Shown here piece by piece: positions 1-11,546 of a stretch of 64,000 nucleotides of DNA (position 1 is its first letter; each line of letters starts with the position of its first letter). Both the position numbers and the translations under genes were made by a program. The stretch comes from Anopheles merus (taxonomy: Eukaryota > Arthropoda > Insecta > Diptera > Culicidae): NCBI RefSeq assembly GCF_017562075.2, contig NW_024427640.1, forward strand, positions 53,037-117,036. The letters run 5' to 3'. A model generated the notes under the pieces. It searched no databases. It had not been told where the DNA came from and saw only the letters and a program-made list of their open reading frames with translations.

Positions 1-60
1 ATAGATTTATGCTGTCTGGACAACATAGAGCATAAATTTATGCTACAGAGCCTCCGCAGC
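1..60. repeat. Reference copy of the 60-bp monomer
   Basis: This copy matches the majority unit at all visible positions and sets the monomer numbering used here. It has 25 G+C of 60 and one CpG (55-56). Variable sites include base 59 (G or A), bases 14-16 (GTC, changed to GGT in the GT variant), bases 30 and 43 (G/C, or A/T in the GT variant) and 53-56 (TCCG, TTCG, TTTG or TCCA). Confidence 0.95.
29..44. other. Perfect 16-bp palindrome in each monomer
   Basis: AGCATAAATTTATGCT equals its own reverse complement, and the flanking bases (G and A) do not extend it. The consensus monomer carries one copy, so it recurs about every 60 bp across the window. It could bind a dimeric protein, form a small cruciform, or fold as a hairpin in RNA or single-stranded DNA. 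None of these is shown by sequence alone. Confidence 0.9.
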
Positions 61-74
61 ATAGATTTATGCTG
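57..74. other. 18-bp near-palindrome at the monomer junction
   Basis: CAGCATAGATTTATGCTG is palindromic except for one pair near the centre (G opposite T). Its centre lies 31 bp before the centre of the next perfect palindrome and 29 bp after the previous one. Copies with A at monomer base 59 (CAACATAG) lose a second pair. Confidence 0.85.
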
Positions 75-90
75 TCTGGACAACATAGAG
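60..90. repeat. A half of the monomer (31 bp)
   Basis: The A half starts with CATAGATTTATGCT and ends with CATAGAG. It shares the 14-bp core CATARATTTATGCT with the B half that follows, while the tails differ. This suggests the 60-mer arose as a dimer of a ~30-bp ancestor, or by internal duplication of the core. The duplication is seen; the order of events is inferred. Confidence 0.8.
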
Positions 91-119
91 CATAAATTTA
101 TGCTACAGAGCCTCCGCAG
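91..119. repeat. B half of the monomer (29 bp)
   Basis: The B half starts with CATAAATTTATGCT and ends with GAGCCTCCGCAG. It carries the only CpG of the monomer. Its tail is the part retained in the 29-bp half-units found throughout the array. Confidence 0.8.
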
Positions 120-1613
120 CATAGATTTATGCTGTCTGGACAACATAGAGCATAAATTTATGCTACAGAGCCTCCGCAGCATAGATTTATGCTGTCTGGA
201 CAAATAGAGCATAAATTTATGCTACAGAGCCTCCGCAACATAGATTTATGCTGTCTGGACAACATAGAGCATAAATTTATGCTACAGAGCCTCCGCAACA
301 TAGATTTATGCTGTCTGGACAACATAGAGCATAAATTTATGCTACAGAGCCTCCGCAGCATAGATTTATGCTGTCTGGACAACATAGAGCATAAATTTAT
401 GCTACAGAGCCTCCGCAACATAGATTTATGCTGTCTGGACAACATAGAGCATAAATTTATGCTACAGAGCCTCCGCAACATAGATTTATGCTGTCTGGAC
501 AACAAGAGCTAAATTTATGCTACAGAGCCTCCGCAACATAGATTTATGCTGTCTGGACAACATAGAGCATAAATTTATGCTACAGAGCCTCCGCAGCATA
601 GATTTATGCTGTCTGGACAACATAGAGCATAAATTTATGCTACAGAGCCTCCGCAACATAGATTTATGCTGTCTGGACAACATAGAGCATAAATTTATGC
701 TACAGAGCCTCCGCAGCATAGATTTATGCTGTCTGGACAACATAGAGCATACATTTATGCTACAGAGCCTCCGCAACATAGATTTATGCTGTCTGGACAA
801 CATAGAGCATAAATTTATGCTACAGAGCCTCCGCAGCATAGATTTATGCTGTCTGGACACATAGAGCATAAATTTATGCTACAGAGCCTCCGCAACATAG
901 ATTTATGCTGTCTGGACAACATAGAGCATAAATTTATGCTACAGAGCCTCCGCAGCATAGATTTATGCTGTCTGGACAACATAGAGCATAAATTTATGCT
1001 ACAGAGCCTCCGCAGCATAGATTTATGCTGTCTGGACAACATAGAGCATAAATTTATGCTACAGAGCCTCCGCAGCATAGATTTATGCTGTCTGGACAAC
1101 ATAGAGCATAAATTTATGCTACAGAGCCTCCGCAGCATAGATTTATGCTGTCTGGACAACATAGAGCATAAATTTATGCTACAGAGCCTCCGCAGCATAG
1201 ATTTATGCTGTCTGGACAACATAGAGCATAATTTATGCTACAGAGCCTCCGCAGCATAGATTTATGCTGTCTGGACAACATAGAGCATAAATTTATGCTA
1301 CAGAGCCTCCGCAGCATAGATTTATGCTGTCTGGACAACATAGAGCATAAATTTATGCTACAGAGCCTTCGCAGCATAGATTTATGCTGTCTGGACAACA
1401 TAGAGCAAAATTTATGCTACAGAGCCTCCGCAACATAGATTTATGCTGTCTGGACAACATAGAGCATAAATTTATGCTACAGAGCCTCCGCAGCATAGAT
1501 TTATGCTGTCTGGACAACATAGAGCATAAATTTATGCTACAGAGCCTCCGCAGCATAGATTTATGCTGTCTGGACAACATAGAGCATAAATTTATGCTAC
1601 AAATCCTTTGCAA

Positions 1614-2352
1614 CATAGATTTATGCTACAAAGCCTCCGCAACATAGATTTATGCTGGTGGACAACATAGAGCATAAATTTATGCTAAGAGCATCCACAG
1701 CATAGATTTATGCTGTCTGGACAACATAGAGCATAAATTTATGCTACAGAGCCTCCGCAGCATAGATTTATGCTGTGGACAACATAGAGCATAAATTTAT
1801 GCTACAGAGCCTCCGCAGCATAGATTTATGCTGTATGGACAACATAGAGCATAAATTTATGCTACAGAGCCTCCGCAGCATAGATTTATGCTGTCTGGAC
1901 AACATAGAGCATAAATTTATGCTACAGAGATCCGCAACATAGATTTATGCTACAAGCCTTTGCAACATAGATTTATGCTGGTTGGACAACATAGAACATA
2001 AATTTATGCTACAGAGCCTCCACAGCATAGATTTATGCTGTCTGGACAACATAGAGCATAAATTTATGCTACAGAGCCTCCGCAGCATAGATTTATGCTG
2101 TCTGGACAACATAGAGCATAAATTTATGCTACAGAGCCTCCGCAGCAAAGATTTATGCTGTCTGGACAACATAGAGTACAATTTATGCTACAGAGCCTCC
2201 GCAGCATAGATTTATGCTGTCTGGACAACATAGAGCATAAATTTATGCTACAGAGCCTCCGCAGCATAGATTTATGCTGTCTGGACAACATAGAGCAAAA
2301 ATTTATGCTACAGAGCCTTGCAACATAGATTTATGCTACAAAGCCTCCGCAA
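1614..2352. repeat. Half-unit cluster 1 (1614, 1938, 2324)
   Basis: A C-type half-unit (1614-1642) is followed by a GATCCACAGC-like monomer, a P-like GTATGG monomer near 1831 and a T-type half-unit (1938-1965). This is the downstream order of a class C module, but the first half-unit is missing. An AAAGAT variant lies near 2145, and a third half-unit (2324-2352) follows a shortened GAGCCTTGCAA tail. Confidence 0.75.
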
Positions 2353-3517
2353 CATAGATTTATGCTGTCTGGACAACATAGAGCATAAATTTATGCTACA
2401 GAGCCTCCGCAGCATAGATTTATGCTGTCTGGACAACATAGAGCATAAATTTATGCTACAGAGCCTCCGCAACATAGATTTATGCTGTCTGGACAACATA
2501 GAGCAAAATTTATGCTACAGAGCCTCCGCAACATAGATTTATGCTGTCTGGACAACATAGAGCATAAATTTATGCTACAGAGCCTCCGCAGCATAGATTT
2601 ATGCTGTCTGGACAACATAGAGCATAAATTTATGCTACAGAGCCTCCGCAGCATAGATTTATGCTGTCTGGACAACATAGAGCATAAATTTATGCTACAG
2701 AGCCTCCGCAGCATAGATTTATGCTGTCTGGACAACATAGAGCATAAATTTATGCTACAGAGCCTCCGCAGCATAGATTTATGCTGTCTGGACAACATAG
2801 AGCATAAATTTATGCTACAGAGCCTCCGCAGCATAGATTTATGCTGTCTGGACAACATAGAGCATAATTTATGCTACAGAGCCTCCGCAGCATAGATTTA
2901 TGCTGTCTGGACAACATAGAGCATAAATTTATGTACAGAGCCTCCGCAGCATAGATTTATGCTGTCTGGACAACATAGAGCATAAATTTATGCTACAGAG
3001 CCTCCGCAGCATAGATTTATGCTGTCTGGACAACATAGAGCATAAATTTATGCTACAGAGCCTCCGCAGCATAGATTTATGAGTCTGGACAACAAGAGAG
3101 CATAAATTTATGCTACAGAGCCTCCGCAACATAGATTTATGCTGTCTGGACAACATAGAGCATAAATTTATGCTACAGAGCCTCCGCAGCATAGATTTAT
3201 GCTGTCTGGACAACATAGAGCATAAATTTATGCTACAGAGCCTTCGCAGCATAGATTTATGCTGTCTGGACAACATAGAGCAAAAATTTATGCTACAGAG
3301 CCTCCGCAACATAGATTTATGCTGTCTGGACAACATAGAGCATAAATTTATGCTACAGAGCCTCCGCAGCATAGATTTATGCTGTATGGACAACATAGAG
3401 CATAAATTTATGATACAGAGCCTCCGCAGCATAGATTTATGCTGTCTGGACAACATAGAGCAAAATTTATGCTACAAATCCTTTGCAACATAGATTTATG
3501 CTACAAAGCCTCCGCAA
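2353..3517. repeat. Monomer tract ending in P marker and half-unit 3489
   Basis: Near-consensus monomers lead to a TTCG monomer (~3243), CAAAAATTT (~3291), the P marker with ATGATACAG (~3384) and AAATCCTTTGCAA. A C-type half-unit follows at 3489-3517. The order P marker then C-type half-unit skips the part of an H module that normally lies between, as if about 209 bp had been lost by unequal exchange. Confidence 0.75.
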
Positions 3518-5386
3518 CATAGATTTATGCTGGTGGACAACATAGAGCATAAATTTATGTTAAAGAGCCTCCGCAGCATAGATTTATGCTGTCTGGACAA
3601 CATAGAGCATAAATTTATGCTACAGAGCCTCCGCAGCATAGATTTATGCTGTCTGGACAACATAGAGCATAAATTTATGCTACAGAGCCTCCGCAGCATA
3701 GATTTATGCTGTCTGGACAACATAGAGCATAAATTTATGCTACAGAGCTCCGCAACATAGATTTATGCTGTCTGGACAACATAGAGCATAAATTTATGCT
3801 ACAGAGCCTCCGCAGCATAGATTTATGCTGTCTGGACAACATAGAGCATAAATTTATGCTACAGATCCTCCGCAACATAGATTTATGCTGTCGGACAACA
3901 TAGAGCATAAATTTATGCTACAGTGCCTCCGCAACATAGATTTATGCTGTCTGGACAACAAAGAGCATAAATTTATGCTACAGAGCCTCGCAACATAGAT
4001 TATGCTACAAAGCCTTTGCAAACATAGATTTATGCTGTTGGACAACATAGAGCATAAATTTATGCTACAGAGCCTCCGCAGCATAGATTTATGCTGTCTG
4101 GACAACATAGAGCATAAATTTATGCTACAGAGCCTCCGCAGCATAGATTTATGCTGTCTGGACAACATAGAGCATAAATTTATGCTACAGAGCCTCCGCA
4201 GCATAGATTTATGCTGTCTGGACAACATAGAGCATAAATTATGCTACAGAGCCTCCGCAGCATAGATTTATGCTGTCTGGACAAATAGAGCATAAATTTA
4301 TGCTACAGAGCCTCCGCAACATAGATTTATGCTGTTGGACAACATAGAGCATAAATTTATGCTACAGAGCCTCCGCAACATAGATTTATGCTGTCTGGAC
4401 AACATAGAGCATAAATTTATGCTACAGAGCCTCCGCAGCATAGATTTATGCTGTCTGGACAACATAGAGCATAAATTATGCTACAGAGCCTCCGCAACAT
4501 AGATTTATGCTGTCTGGACAACATAGAGCATAAATTTATGCTACAGAGCTCCGCAGCATAGATTTATGCTGTCTGGACAACATAGAGCATAAATTTATGC
4601 TACAGAGCCTCCGCAGCATAGATTTATGCTGTCTGGACAACATAGAGCATAAATTTATGCTACAGAGCCTCCGCAGCATAGATTTATGCTGTCTGGACAA
4701 CATAGAGCTAAATTTATGCTACAGAGCCTCCGCAATAGATTTATGCTGTCTGGACAACATAGAGCATAAATTTATGCTACAGAGCCTCCGCAGCATAGAT
4801 TTATGCTGTCTGGACAACATAGAGCATAAATTTATGCTACAGAGCCTCCGCAGCATAGATTTATGCTGTCTGGACAACATAGAGCATAAATTTATGCTAC
4901 AGAGCCTCCGCAGCATAGATTTATGCTGTCTGGACAACATAGAGCATAAATTTATGCTACAGAGCCTCCGCAGCATAGATTTATGCTGTCTGGACAACAT
5001 AGAGCATAAATTATGCTACAGAGCCTCCGCAACATAGATTTATGCTGTTGGACAACATAGAGCATAAATTTATGCTACAGAGCCTCCGCAGCATAGATTT
5101 ATGCTGTCTGGACAACATAGAGCATAAATTATGCTACAGAGCCTCCGCAGCATAGATTTATGCTGTCTGGACAACATAGAGCATAAATTTATGCTACAGA
5201 GCCTCCGCACATAGATTTATGCTGTGGACAACATAGAGCATAAATTTATGCTACAGAGCCTCCGCAGCATAGATTATGCTGTCTGGACAACATAGAGCAT
5301 AAATTTATGCTACAGAGCCTCCGCAGCATAGATTTATGCTGTCTGGACAACATAGAGCATAAATTTATGCTACAAATCCTTTGCAA
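3518..5386. repeat. Monomer tract with T-type half-unit at 3994
   Basis: Mostly consensus monomers with many 1-bp deletions. A T-type half-unit (3994-4021) is flanked by shortened tails and followed by GCTGTTGG. The tract ends with AAATCCTTTGCAA before the next half-unit. Confidence 0.85.
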
Positions 5387-5921
5387 CATAGATTTATGCT
5401 ACAAAGCCTCCGCAACATAGATTTATGCTGTTGGACAACATAGAGCATAAATTTATGTTACAGAGCCTCCGCAGCATAGATTTATGCTGTCTGGACAACA
5501 TAGAGCATAAATTTATGCTACAGAGCCTCCGCAGCATAGATTTATGCTGTCTGGACAACATAGAGCATAAATTTATGCTACAGAGCCTCCGCAGCATAGA
5601 TTTATGCTGTATGGACAACATAGAGCATAAATTTATGCTACAGAGCCTCCGCAGCATAGATTTATGCTGTCTGGACAACATAGAGCATAAATTTATGCTA
5701 CAGAGCCTCCGCAGCATAGATTTATGCTGTCTGGACAACATAGAGCATAAATTATGCTACAGAGCCTCCGCAGCATAGATTATGCTGTCTGGACAACATA
5801 GAGCATAAATTTATGCTACAGAGCCTCCGCAGCATAGATTTATGCTGTCTGGACAACATAGAGCATAAATTTATGCTACAGAGCCTCCGCAACATAGATT
5901 TATGCTACAAAGCCTTTGCAA
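5387..5921. repeat. Half-unit pair 5387 / 5893
   Basis: A C-type half-unit (5387-5415) is followed by a GTATGG monomer (~5605) and then a T-type half-unit (5893-5921), 506 bp after the first. This is the downstream part of a class C block with extra monomers inserted. Confidence 0.75.
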
Positions 5922-7778
5922 CATAGATTTATGCTGGGTGGGACAACATAGAGCATAAATTTATGTTAAAGAGCCTCCACAGCATAGATTTATGCTGTCT
6001 GGACAACATAGAGCATAAATTTATGCTACAGAGCCTCCGCAGCATAGATTACTGCTGTCTGGACAACATAGAGCATAAATTTATGCTACAGAGCCTCCGC
6101 AGCATAGATTTATGCTGTCTGGACAACATAGAGCATAATTTATGCTACAGAGCCTCCGCAGCATAGATTTATGCTGTCTGGACAACATAGAGCATAAATT
6201 TATGCTACAGAGCCTCCGCAACATAGATTTATGCTGTCTGGACAACATAGAGCATAAATTTATGCTACAGAGCCTCCGCAACATAGATTTATGCTGTCTG
6301 GACAACATAGAGCATAAATTTATGCTACAGAGCCTCCGCAGCATAGATTTATGCTGTCTGGACAACATAGAGCATAAATTTATGCTACAGAGCCTCCGCA
6401 GCATAGATTTATGCTGTCTGGACAACATAGAGCATAAATTATGCTACAGAGCCTCCGCAGCATAGATTTATGCTGTCTGGACAACATAGAGCATAAATTT
6501 ATGCTACAGAGCCTCCGCAGCATAGATTTATGCTGTCTGGACAACATAGAGCATAAATTTATGCTACAGAGCCTCCAAGCATAGATTTATGCTGTCTGGA
6601 CAACATAGAGCATAAATTTATGCTACAGAGCCTCCGCAGCATAGATTTATGCTGTCTGGACAACATAGAGCATAAATTTATGCTACAGAGCCTCCGCAGC
6701 ATAGATTTATGCTGTCTGGACAACATAGAGCATAAATTTATGCTACAGAGCCTCCGCAACATAGATTTATGCTGTCTGGACAACATAGAGCATAAATTTA
6801 TGCTACAGAGCCTCCGCAGCATAGATTTATGCTGTCTGGACAACATAGAGCATAAATTTATGCTACAGAGCCTCCGCAGCATAGATTTATGCTGTCTGGA
6901 CAACATAGAGCATAAATTTATGCTACAGAGCCTCCGCAACATAGATTTATGCTGTCTGGACAACATAGAGCATAAATTTATGCTACAGAGCCTCCGCAGC
7001 ATAGATTTATGCTGTCTGGACAACATAGAGCATAAATTTATGCTACAGAGCCTCCGCAACATAGATTTATGCTGTCTGGACAACATAGAGCATAAATTTA
7101 TGCTACAGAGCCTCCGCAGCATAGATTTATGCTGTCTGGACAACATAGAGCATAAATTTATGCTACAGAGCCTCCGCAGCATAGATTTATGCTGTCTGGA
7201 CAACATAGAGCATAAATTTATGCTACAGAGCCTCCGCAGCATAGATTTATGCTGTCTGGACAACATAGAGCATAAATTTATGCTACAGAGCCTCCGCAAC
7301 ATAGATTTATGCTGTCTGGACAACATAGAGCATAAATTTATGCTACAGAGCCTCCGCAGCATAGATTTATGCTGTCTGGACAACATAGAGCATAAATTTA
7401 TGCTACAGAGCCTCCGCAGCATAGATTTATGCTGTCTGGACAACATAGAGCATAAATTTATGCTACAGAGCCTCCGCAGCATAGATTTATGCTGTCTGGA
7501 CAACATAGAGCATAAATTTATGCTACAGAGCCTTCGCAGCATAGATTTATGCTGTCTGGACAACATAGAGCAAAAATTTATGCTACAGAGCCTCCGCAAC
7601 ATAGATTTATGCTGTCTGGACAACATAGAGCATAAATTTATGCTACAGAGCCTCCGCAGCATAGATTTATGCTGTATGGACAACATAGAGCATAAATTTA
7701 TGATACAGAGCCTCCGCAGCATAGATTTATGCTGTCTGGACAACATAGAGCAAAATTTATGCTACAAATCCTTTGCAA
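5922..7778. repeat. Monomer tract, long in-register part 6.6-7.7 kb
   Basis: A GT-like variant (GGGTGGG, GTTAAAG) opens the tract. From about 6580 to 7740 the register is unbroken for about 19 monomers. The tract closes with TTCG (~7533), CAAAAATTT (~7571), the P marker (~7674) and AAATCCTTTGCAA, the usual approach to an H module. The 3240-3490 stretch is nearly the same sequence. Confidence 0.9.
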
Positions 7779-8016
7779 CATAGATTTATGCTACAAAGCC
7801 TTTGCAACATAGATTTATGCTGGTTGGACAACATAGAACATAAATTTATGTTAAAGAGCCTCCGCAACATAGATTTATGCTGTCTGGACAACATAGAGCA
7901 TAAATTTATGCTACAGAGCCTCCGCAGCATAGATTTATGCTGTCTGGACAACATAGAGCATAAATTTATGCTACAAATCCTTTGCAACATAGATTTATGC
8001 TACAAAGCCTCCGCAA
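7779..8016. repeat. H module 1 (class C)
   Basis: T-type half-unit at 7779-7807, a GT variant with GTTAAAG, two further monomers, and C-type half-unit at 7988-8016. Start-to-start spacing is 209 bp. The P marker lies about 105 bp upstream. Confidence 0.85.
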
Positions 8017-8584
8017 CATAGATTTATGCTGGTTGGACAACATAGAACATAAATTTATGTTAAAGAGCATCCACAGCATAGATTTATGCTGTCTGGACAA
8101 CATAGAGCATAAATTTATGCTACAGAGCCTCCGCAGCATAGATTTATGCTGTCTGGACAACATAGAGCATAAATTTATGCTACAGAGCCTCCGCAGCATA
8201 GATTTATGCTGTATGGACAACATAGAGCATAAATTTATGCTACAGAGCCTCCGCAGCATAGATTTATGCTGTCTGGACAACATAGAGCATACATTTATGC
8301 TACAGAGCCTCCGCAGCATAGATTTATGCTGTCTGGACAAAGTATAGCATAAATTTATGCTACAGAGCCTCCGCAACATAGATTTATGCTGTCTGGACAA
8401 CATAGAGCATAAATTTATGCTACAGAGCCTCCGCAGCATAGATTTATGCTGTCTGGACAACATAGAGCATAAATTTATGCTACAGAGCCTCCGCAGCATA
8501 GATTTATGCTGTCTGGACAACATAGAGCATAAATTTATGCTACAGAGCCTCCGCAACATAGATTTATGCTACAAAGCCTTGCAA
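8017..8584. repeat. Class C downstream block with third half-unit 8557
   Basis: GT variant with GCATCCACAGC, two plain monomers, P marker (~8210, without ATGATACAG), CATACA (~8290), AAGTATAG (8340-8347), four monomers, then a half-unit at 8557-8584. The half-unit lies 569 bp after the second half-unit of module 1, longer than the usual 329. Confidence 0.8.
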
Positions 8585-10022
8585 CATAGATTTATGCTGT
8601 CTGGACAACATAGAGCATAAATTTATGCTACAGAGCCTCCGCAGCATAGATTTATGCTGTCTGGACAACATAGAGCATAAATTTATGCTACAGAGCCTCC
8701 GCAGCATAGATTTATGCTGTCTGGACAACATAGAGCATAAATTTATGCTACAGAGCCTCCGCAGCATAGATTTATGCTGTCTGGACAACATAGAGCATAA
8801 ATTATGCTACAGAGCCTCCGCAGCATAGATTTATGCTGTCTGGACAACATAGAGCATAAATTTATGCTACAGAGCCTCCGCAGCATAGATTTATGCTGTC
8901 TGGACAACATAGAGCATAAATTTATGCTACAGAGCCTCCGCAGCATAGATTTATGCTGTCTGGACAACATAGAGCATAAATTATGCTACAGAGCCTCCGC
9001 AGCATAGATTTATGCTGTCTGGACAACATAGAGCATAAATTTATGCTACAGAGCCTCCGCAACATAGATTTATGCTGTCTGGACAACATAGAGCATAAAT
9101 TTATGCTACAGAGCCTCCGCAGCATAGATTTATGCTGTCTGGACAACATAGAGCATAAATTTATGCTACAGAGCCTCCGCAGCATAGATTTATGCTGTCT
9201 GGACAACATAGAGCATAAATTTATGCTACAGAGCCTCCGCAGCATAGATTTATGCTGTCTGGACAACATAGAGCATAAATTTATGCTACAGAGCCTCCGC
9301 AGCATAGATTTATGCTGTCTGGACAACATAGAGCATAAATTTATGCTACAGAGCCTCCGCAGCATAGATTTATGCTGTCTGGACAACATAGAGCATAAAT
9401 TTATGCTACAGAGCCTCCGCAACATAGATTTATGCTGTCTGGACAACATAGAGCATAAATTTATGCTACAGAGCCTCCGCAACATAGATTTATGCTGTCT
9501 GGACAACATAGAGCATAAATTTATGCTACAGAGCCTCCGCAGCATAGATTTATGCTGTCTGGACAACATAGAGCATAAATTTATGCTACAGAGCCTCCGC
9601 AGCATAGATTTATGCTGTCTGGACAACATAGAGCATAAATTTATGCTACAGAGCCTCCGCAGCATAGATTTATGCTGTCTGGACAACATAGAGCATAAAT
9701 TTATGCTACAGAGCCTCCGCAGCATAGATTTATGCTGTCTGGACAACAAAGAGCATAAATTTATGCTACAGAGCCTTCGCAGCATAGATTTATACTGTCT
9801 GGACAACATGGAGCAAAAATTTATGCTACAGAGCCTCCGCAACATAGATTTATGCTGTCTGGACAACATAGAGCATAAATTTATGCTACAGAGCCTCCGC
9901 AGCATAGATTTATGCTGTATGGACAACATAGAGCATAAATTTATGATACAGAGCCTCCGCAGCATAGATTTATGCTGTCTGGACAACATAGAGCAAAAAT
10001 ATATGCTACAAATCCTTTGCAA
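8585..10022. repeat. Monomer tract ending in the entry marker
   Basis: In-register monomers from about 9000 to 9740. Then come CAAAGAG (~9746), TTCG (~9773), the entry marker TATACTG / CATGGAGCAAAA (~9791-9817), the P marker with ATGATACAG (~9917) and AAAAATATATG (~9998). The same run of markers precedes modules at 21.9 and 27.9 kb. Confidence 0.9.
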
Positions 10023-10260
10023 CATAGATTTATGCTACAAAGCCTTTGCAACATAGATTTATGCTGGTTGGACAACATAGAACATAAATTTATGTTAAAG
10101 AGCCTCCGCAACATAGATTTATGCTGCCTGGACAACATAGAGCATAAATTTATGCTACAGAGCCTCCGCAGCATAGATTTATGCTGTCTGGACAACATAG
10201 AGCATAAATTTATGCTACAAATCCTTTGCAACATAGATTTATGCTACAAAGCCTCCGCAA
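10023..10260. repeat. H module 2 (class C)
   Basis: T-type half-unit 10023-10051, GT variant with GTTAAAG, a GCCTGG monomer, an AAATCCTTTGC monomer, and C-type half-unit 10232-10260. Spacing is 209 bp. This copy is intact and makes a good reference for the class. Confidence 0.88.
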
Positions 10261-10588
10261 CATAGATTTATGCTGGTGGACAACATAGAACATAAATTTA
10301 TGTTAAAGAGCATCCACAGCATAGATTTATGCTGTCTGGACAACATAGAGCATAAATTTATGCTACAGAGCCTCCGCAGCATAGATTTATGCTGTCTGGA
10401 CAACATAGAGCATAAATTTATGCTACAGAGCCTCCGCAGCATAGATTTATGCTGTATGGACAACATAGAGCATAAATTTATGATACAGAGCCTCCGCAGC
10501 ATAGATTTATGCTGTCTGGACAACATAGAGCATACATTTATGCTACAGAGCCTCCGCAACATAGATTTATGCTACAAAGCCTTTGCAA
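10261..10588. repeat. Class C downstream block with third half-unit 10560
   Basis: GT variant (GGTGG, GCATCCACAGC), two plain monomers, P marker with ATGATACAG (~10453), CATACA, then T-type half-unit 10560-10588. The distance of 328 bp from the previous half-unit equals 29 + 5 x 60 minus one base. Confidence 0.85.
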
Positions 10589-11546
10589 CATAGATTTATG
10601 CTGGTTGGACAACATAGAACATAAATTTATGTTAAAGAGCCTCCACAGCATAGATTTATGCTGTCTGGACAACATAGAGCATAAATTTATGCTACAGAGC
10701 CTCCGCAGCATAGATTTATGCTGTCTGGACAACATAGAGCATAAATTTATGCTACAGAGCCTCCGCAGCAAAGATTTATGCTGTCTGGACAACATAGAGC
10801 ATAAATTTATGCTACAGAGCCTCCGCAGCATAGATTTATGCTGTCTGGACAACATAGAGCATAAATTTATGCTACAGAGCCTCCGCAACATAGATTTATG
10901 CTGTCTGGACAACATAGAGCATAAATTTATGCTACAGAGCCTCCGCAACATAGATTTATGCTGTCTGGACAACATAGAGCATAAATTTATGCTACAGAGC
11001 CTCCGCAGCATAGATTTATGCTGTCTGGACAACATAGAGCATAAATTTATGCTACAGAGCCTCCGCAACATAGATTTATGCTGTCTGGACAACATAGAGC
11101 ATAAATTTATGCTACAGAGCCTCCGCAACATAGATTTATGCTGTCTGGACAACATAGAGCATAAATTTATGCTACAGAGCCTCCGCAACATAGATTTATG
11201 CTGTCTGGACAACATAGAGCATAATTTATGCTACAGAGCCTCCGCAGCATAGATTTATGCTGTCTGGACAACATAGAGCATAAATTTATGCTACAGAGCC
11301 TCCGCAACATAGATTTATGCTGTCTGGACAACATAGAGCATAAATTTATGCTACAGAGCCTCCGCAGCATAGATTTATGCTGTCTGGACAACATAGAGCA
11401 TAAATTTATGCTACAGAGCCTCCGCAGCATAGATTTATGCTGTCTGGACAACATAGAGCATAAATTTATGCTACAGAGCCTCCGCAGCATAGATTTATGC
11501 TGTCTGGACAACATAGAGCATAAATTTATGCTACAGAGCCTCCGCA
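10589..11546. repeat. Monomer tract 10.6-11.5 kb
   Basis: Starts with a GT variant ending CCACAGC, then an AAAGAT monomer (~10770), as after other third half-units. Near-consensus monomers with mixed A and G at base 59 follow. One base is missing at 11546 (CGCACATAG), where the identical run begins. Confidence 0.9.

Larger units (their letters stand above)
1..1613. repeat. Plain monomer tract at the left edge
   Basis: About 27 consecutive 60-mers, mostly consensus. Visible departures are short deletions near 203, 503-513, 859, 1228 and 1407, a CATACA variant near 751 and a TTCG variant near 1367. The last monomer ends in AAATCCTTTGCAA, the tail that usually precedes a half-unit. Confidence 0.9.

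Noticed and set aside
29..44. TATA-like promoter or a specific transcription factor site in the AT-rich core
   Set aside because: The AT-rich palindrome occurs in nearly every monomer and nothing around it suggests a transcription start. Short AT-rich matches to factor motifs are uninformative here.
29..44. Rho-independent terminator hairpins from the palindromes
   Set aside because: The stems are AT-rich with no loop and no following T tract, and they recur about every 60 bp.
6559..7783. Near-400-codon open frames on both strands
   Set aside because: Same cause: they span an in-register block and end at a half-unit or a single-base deletion.
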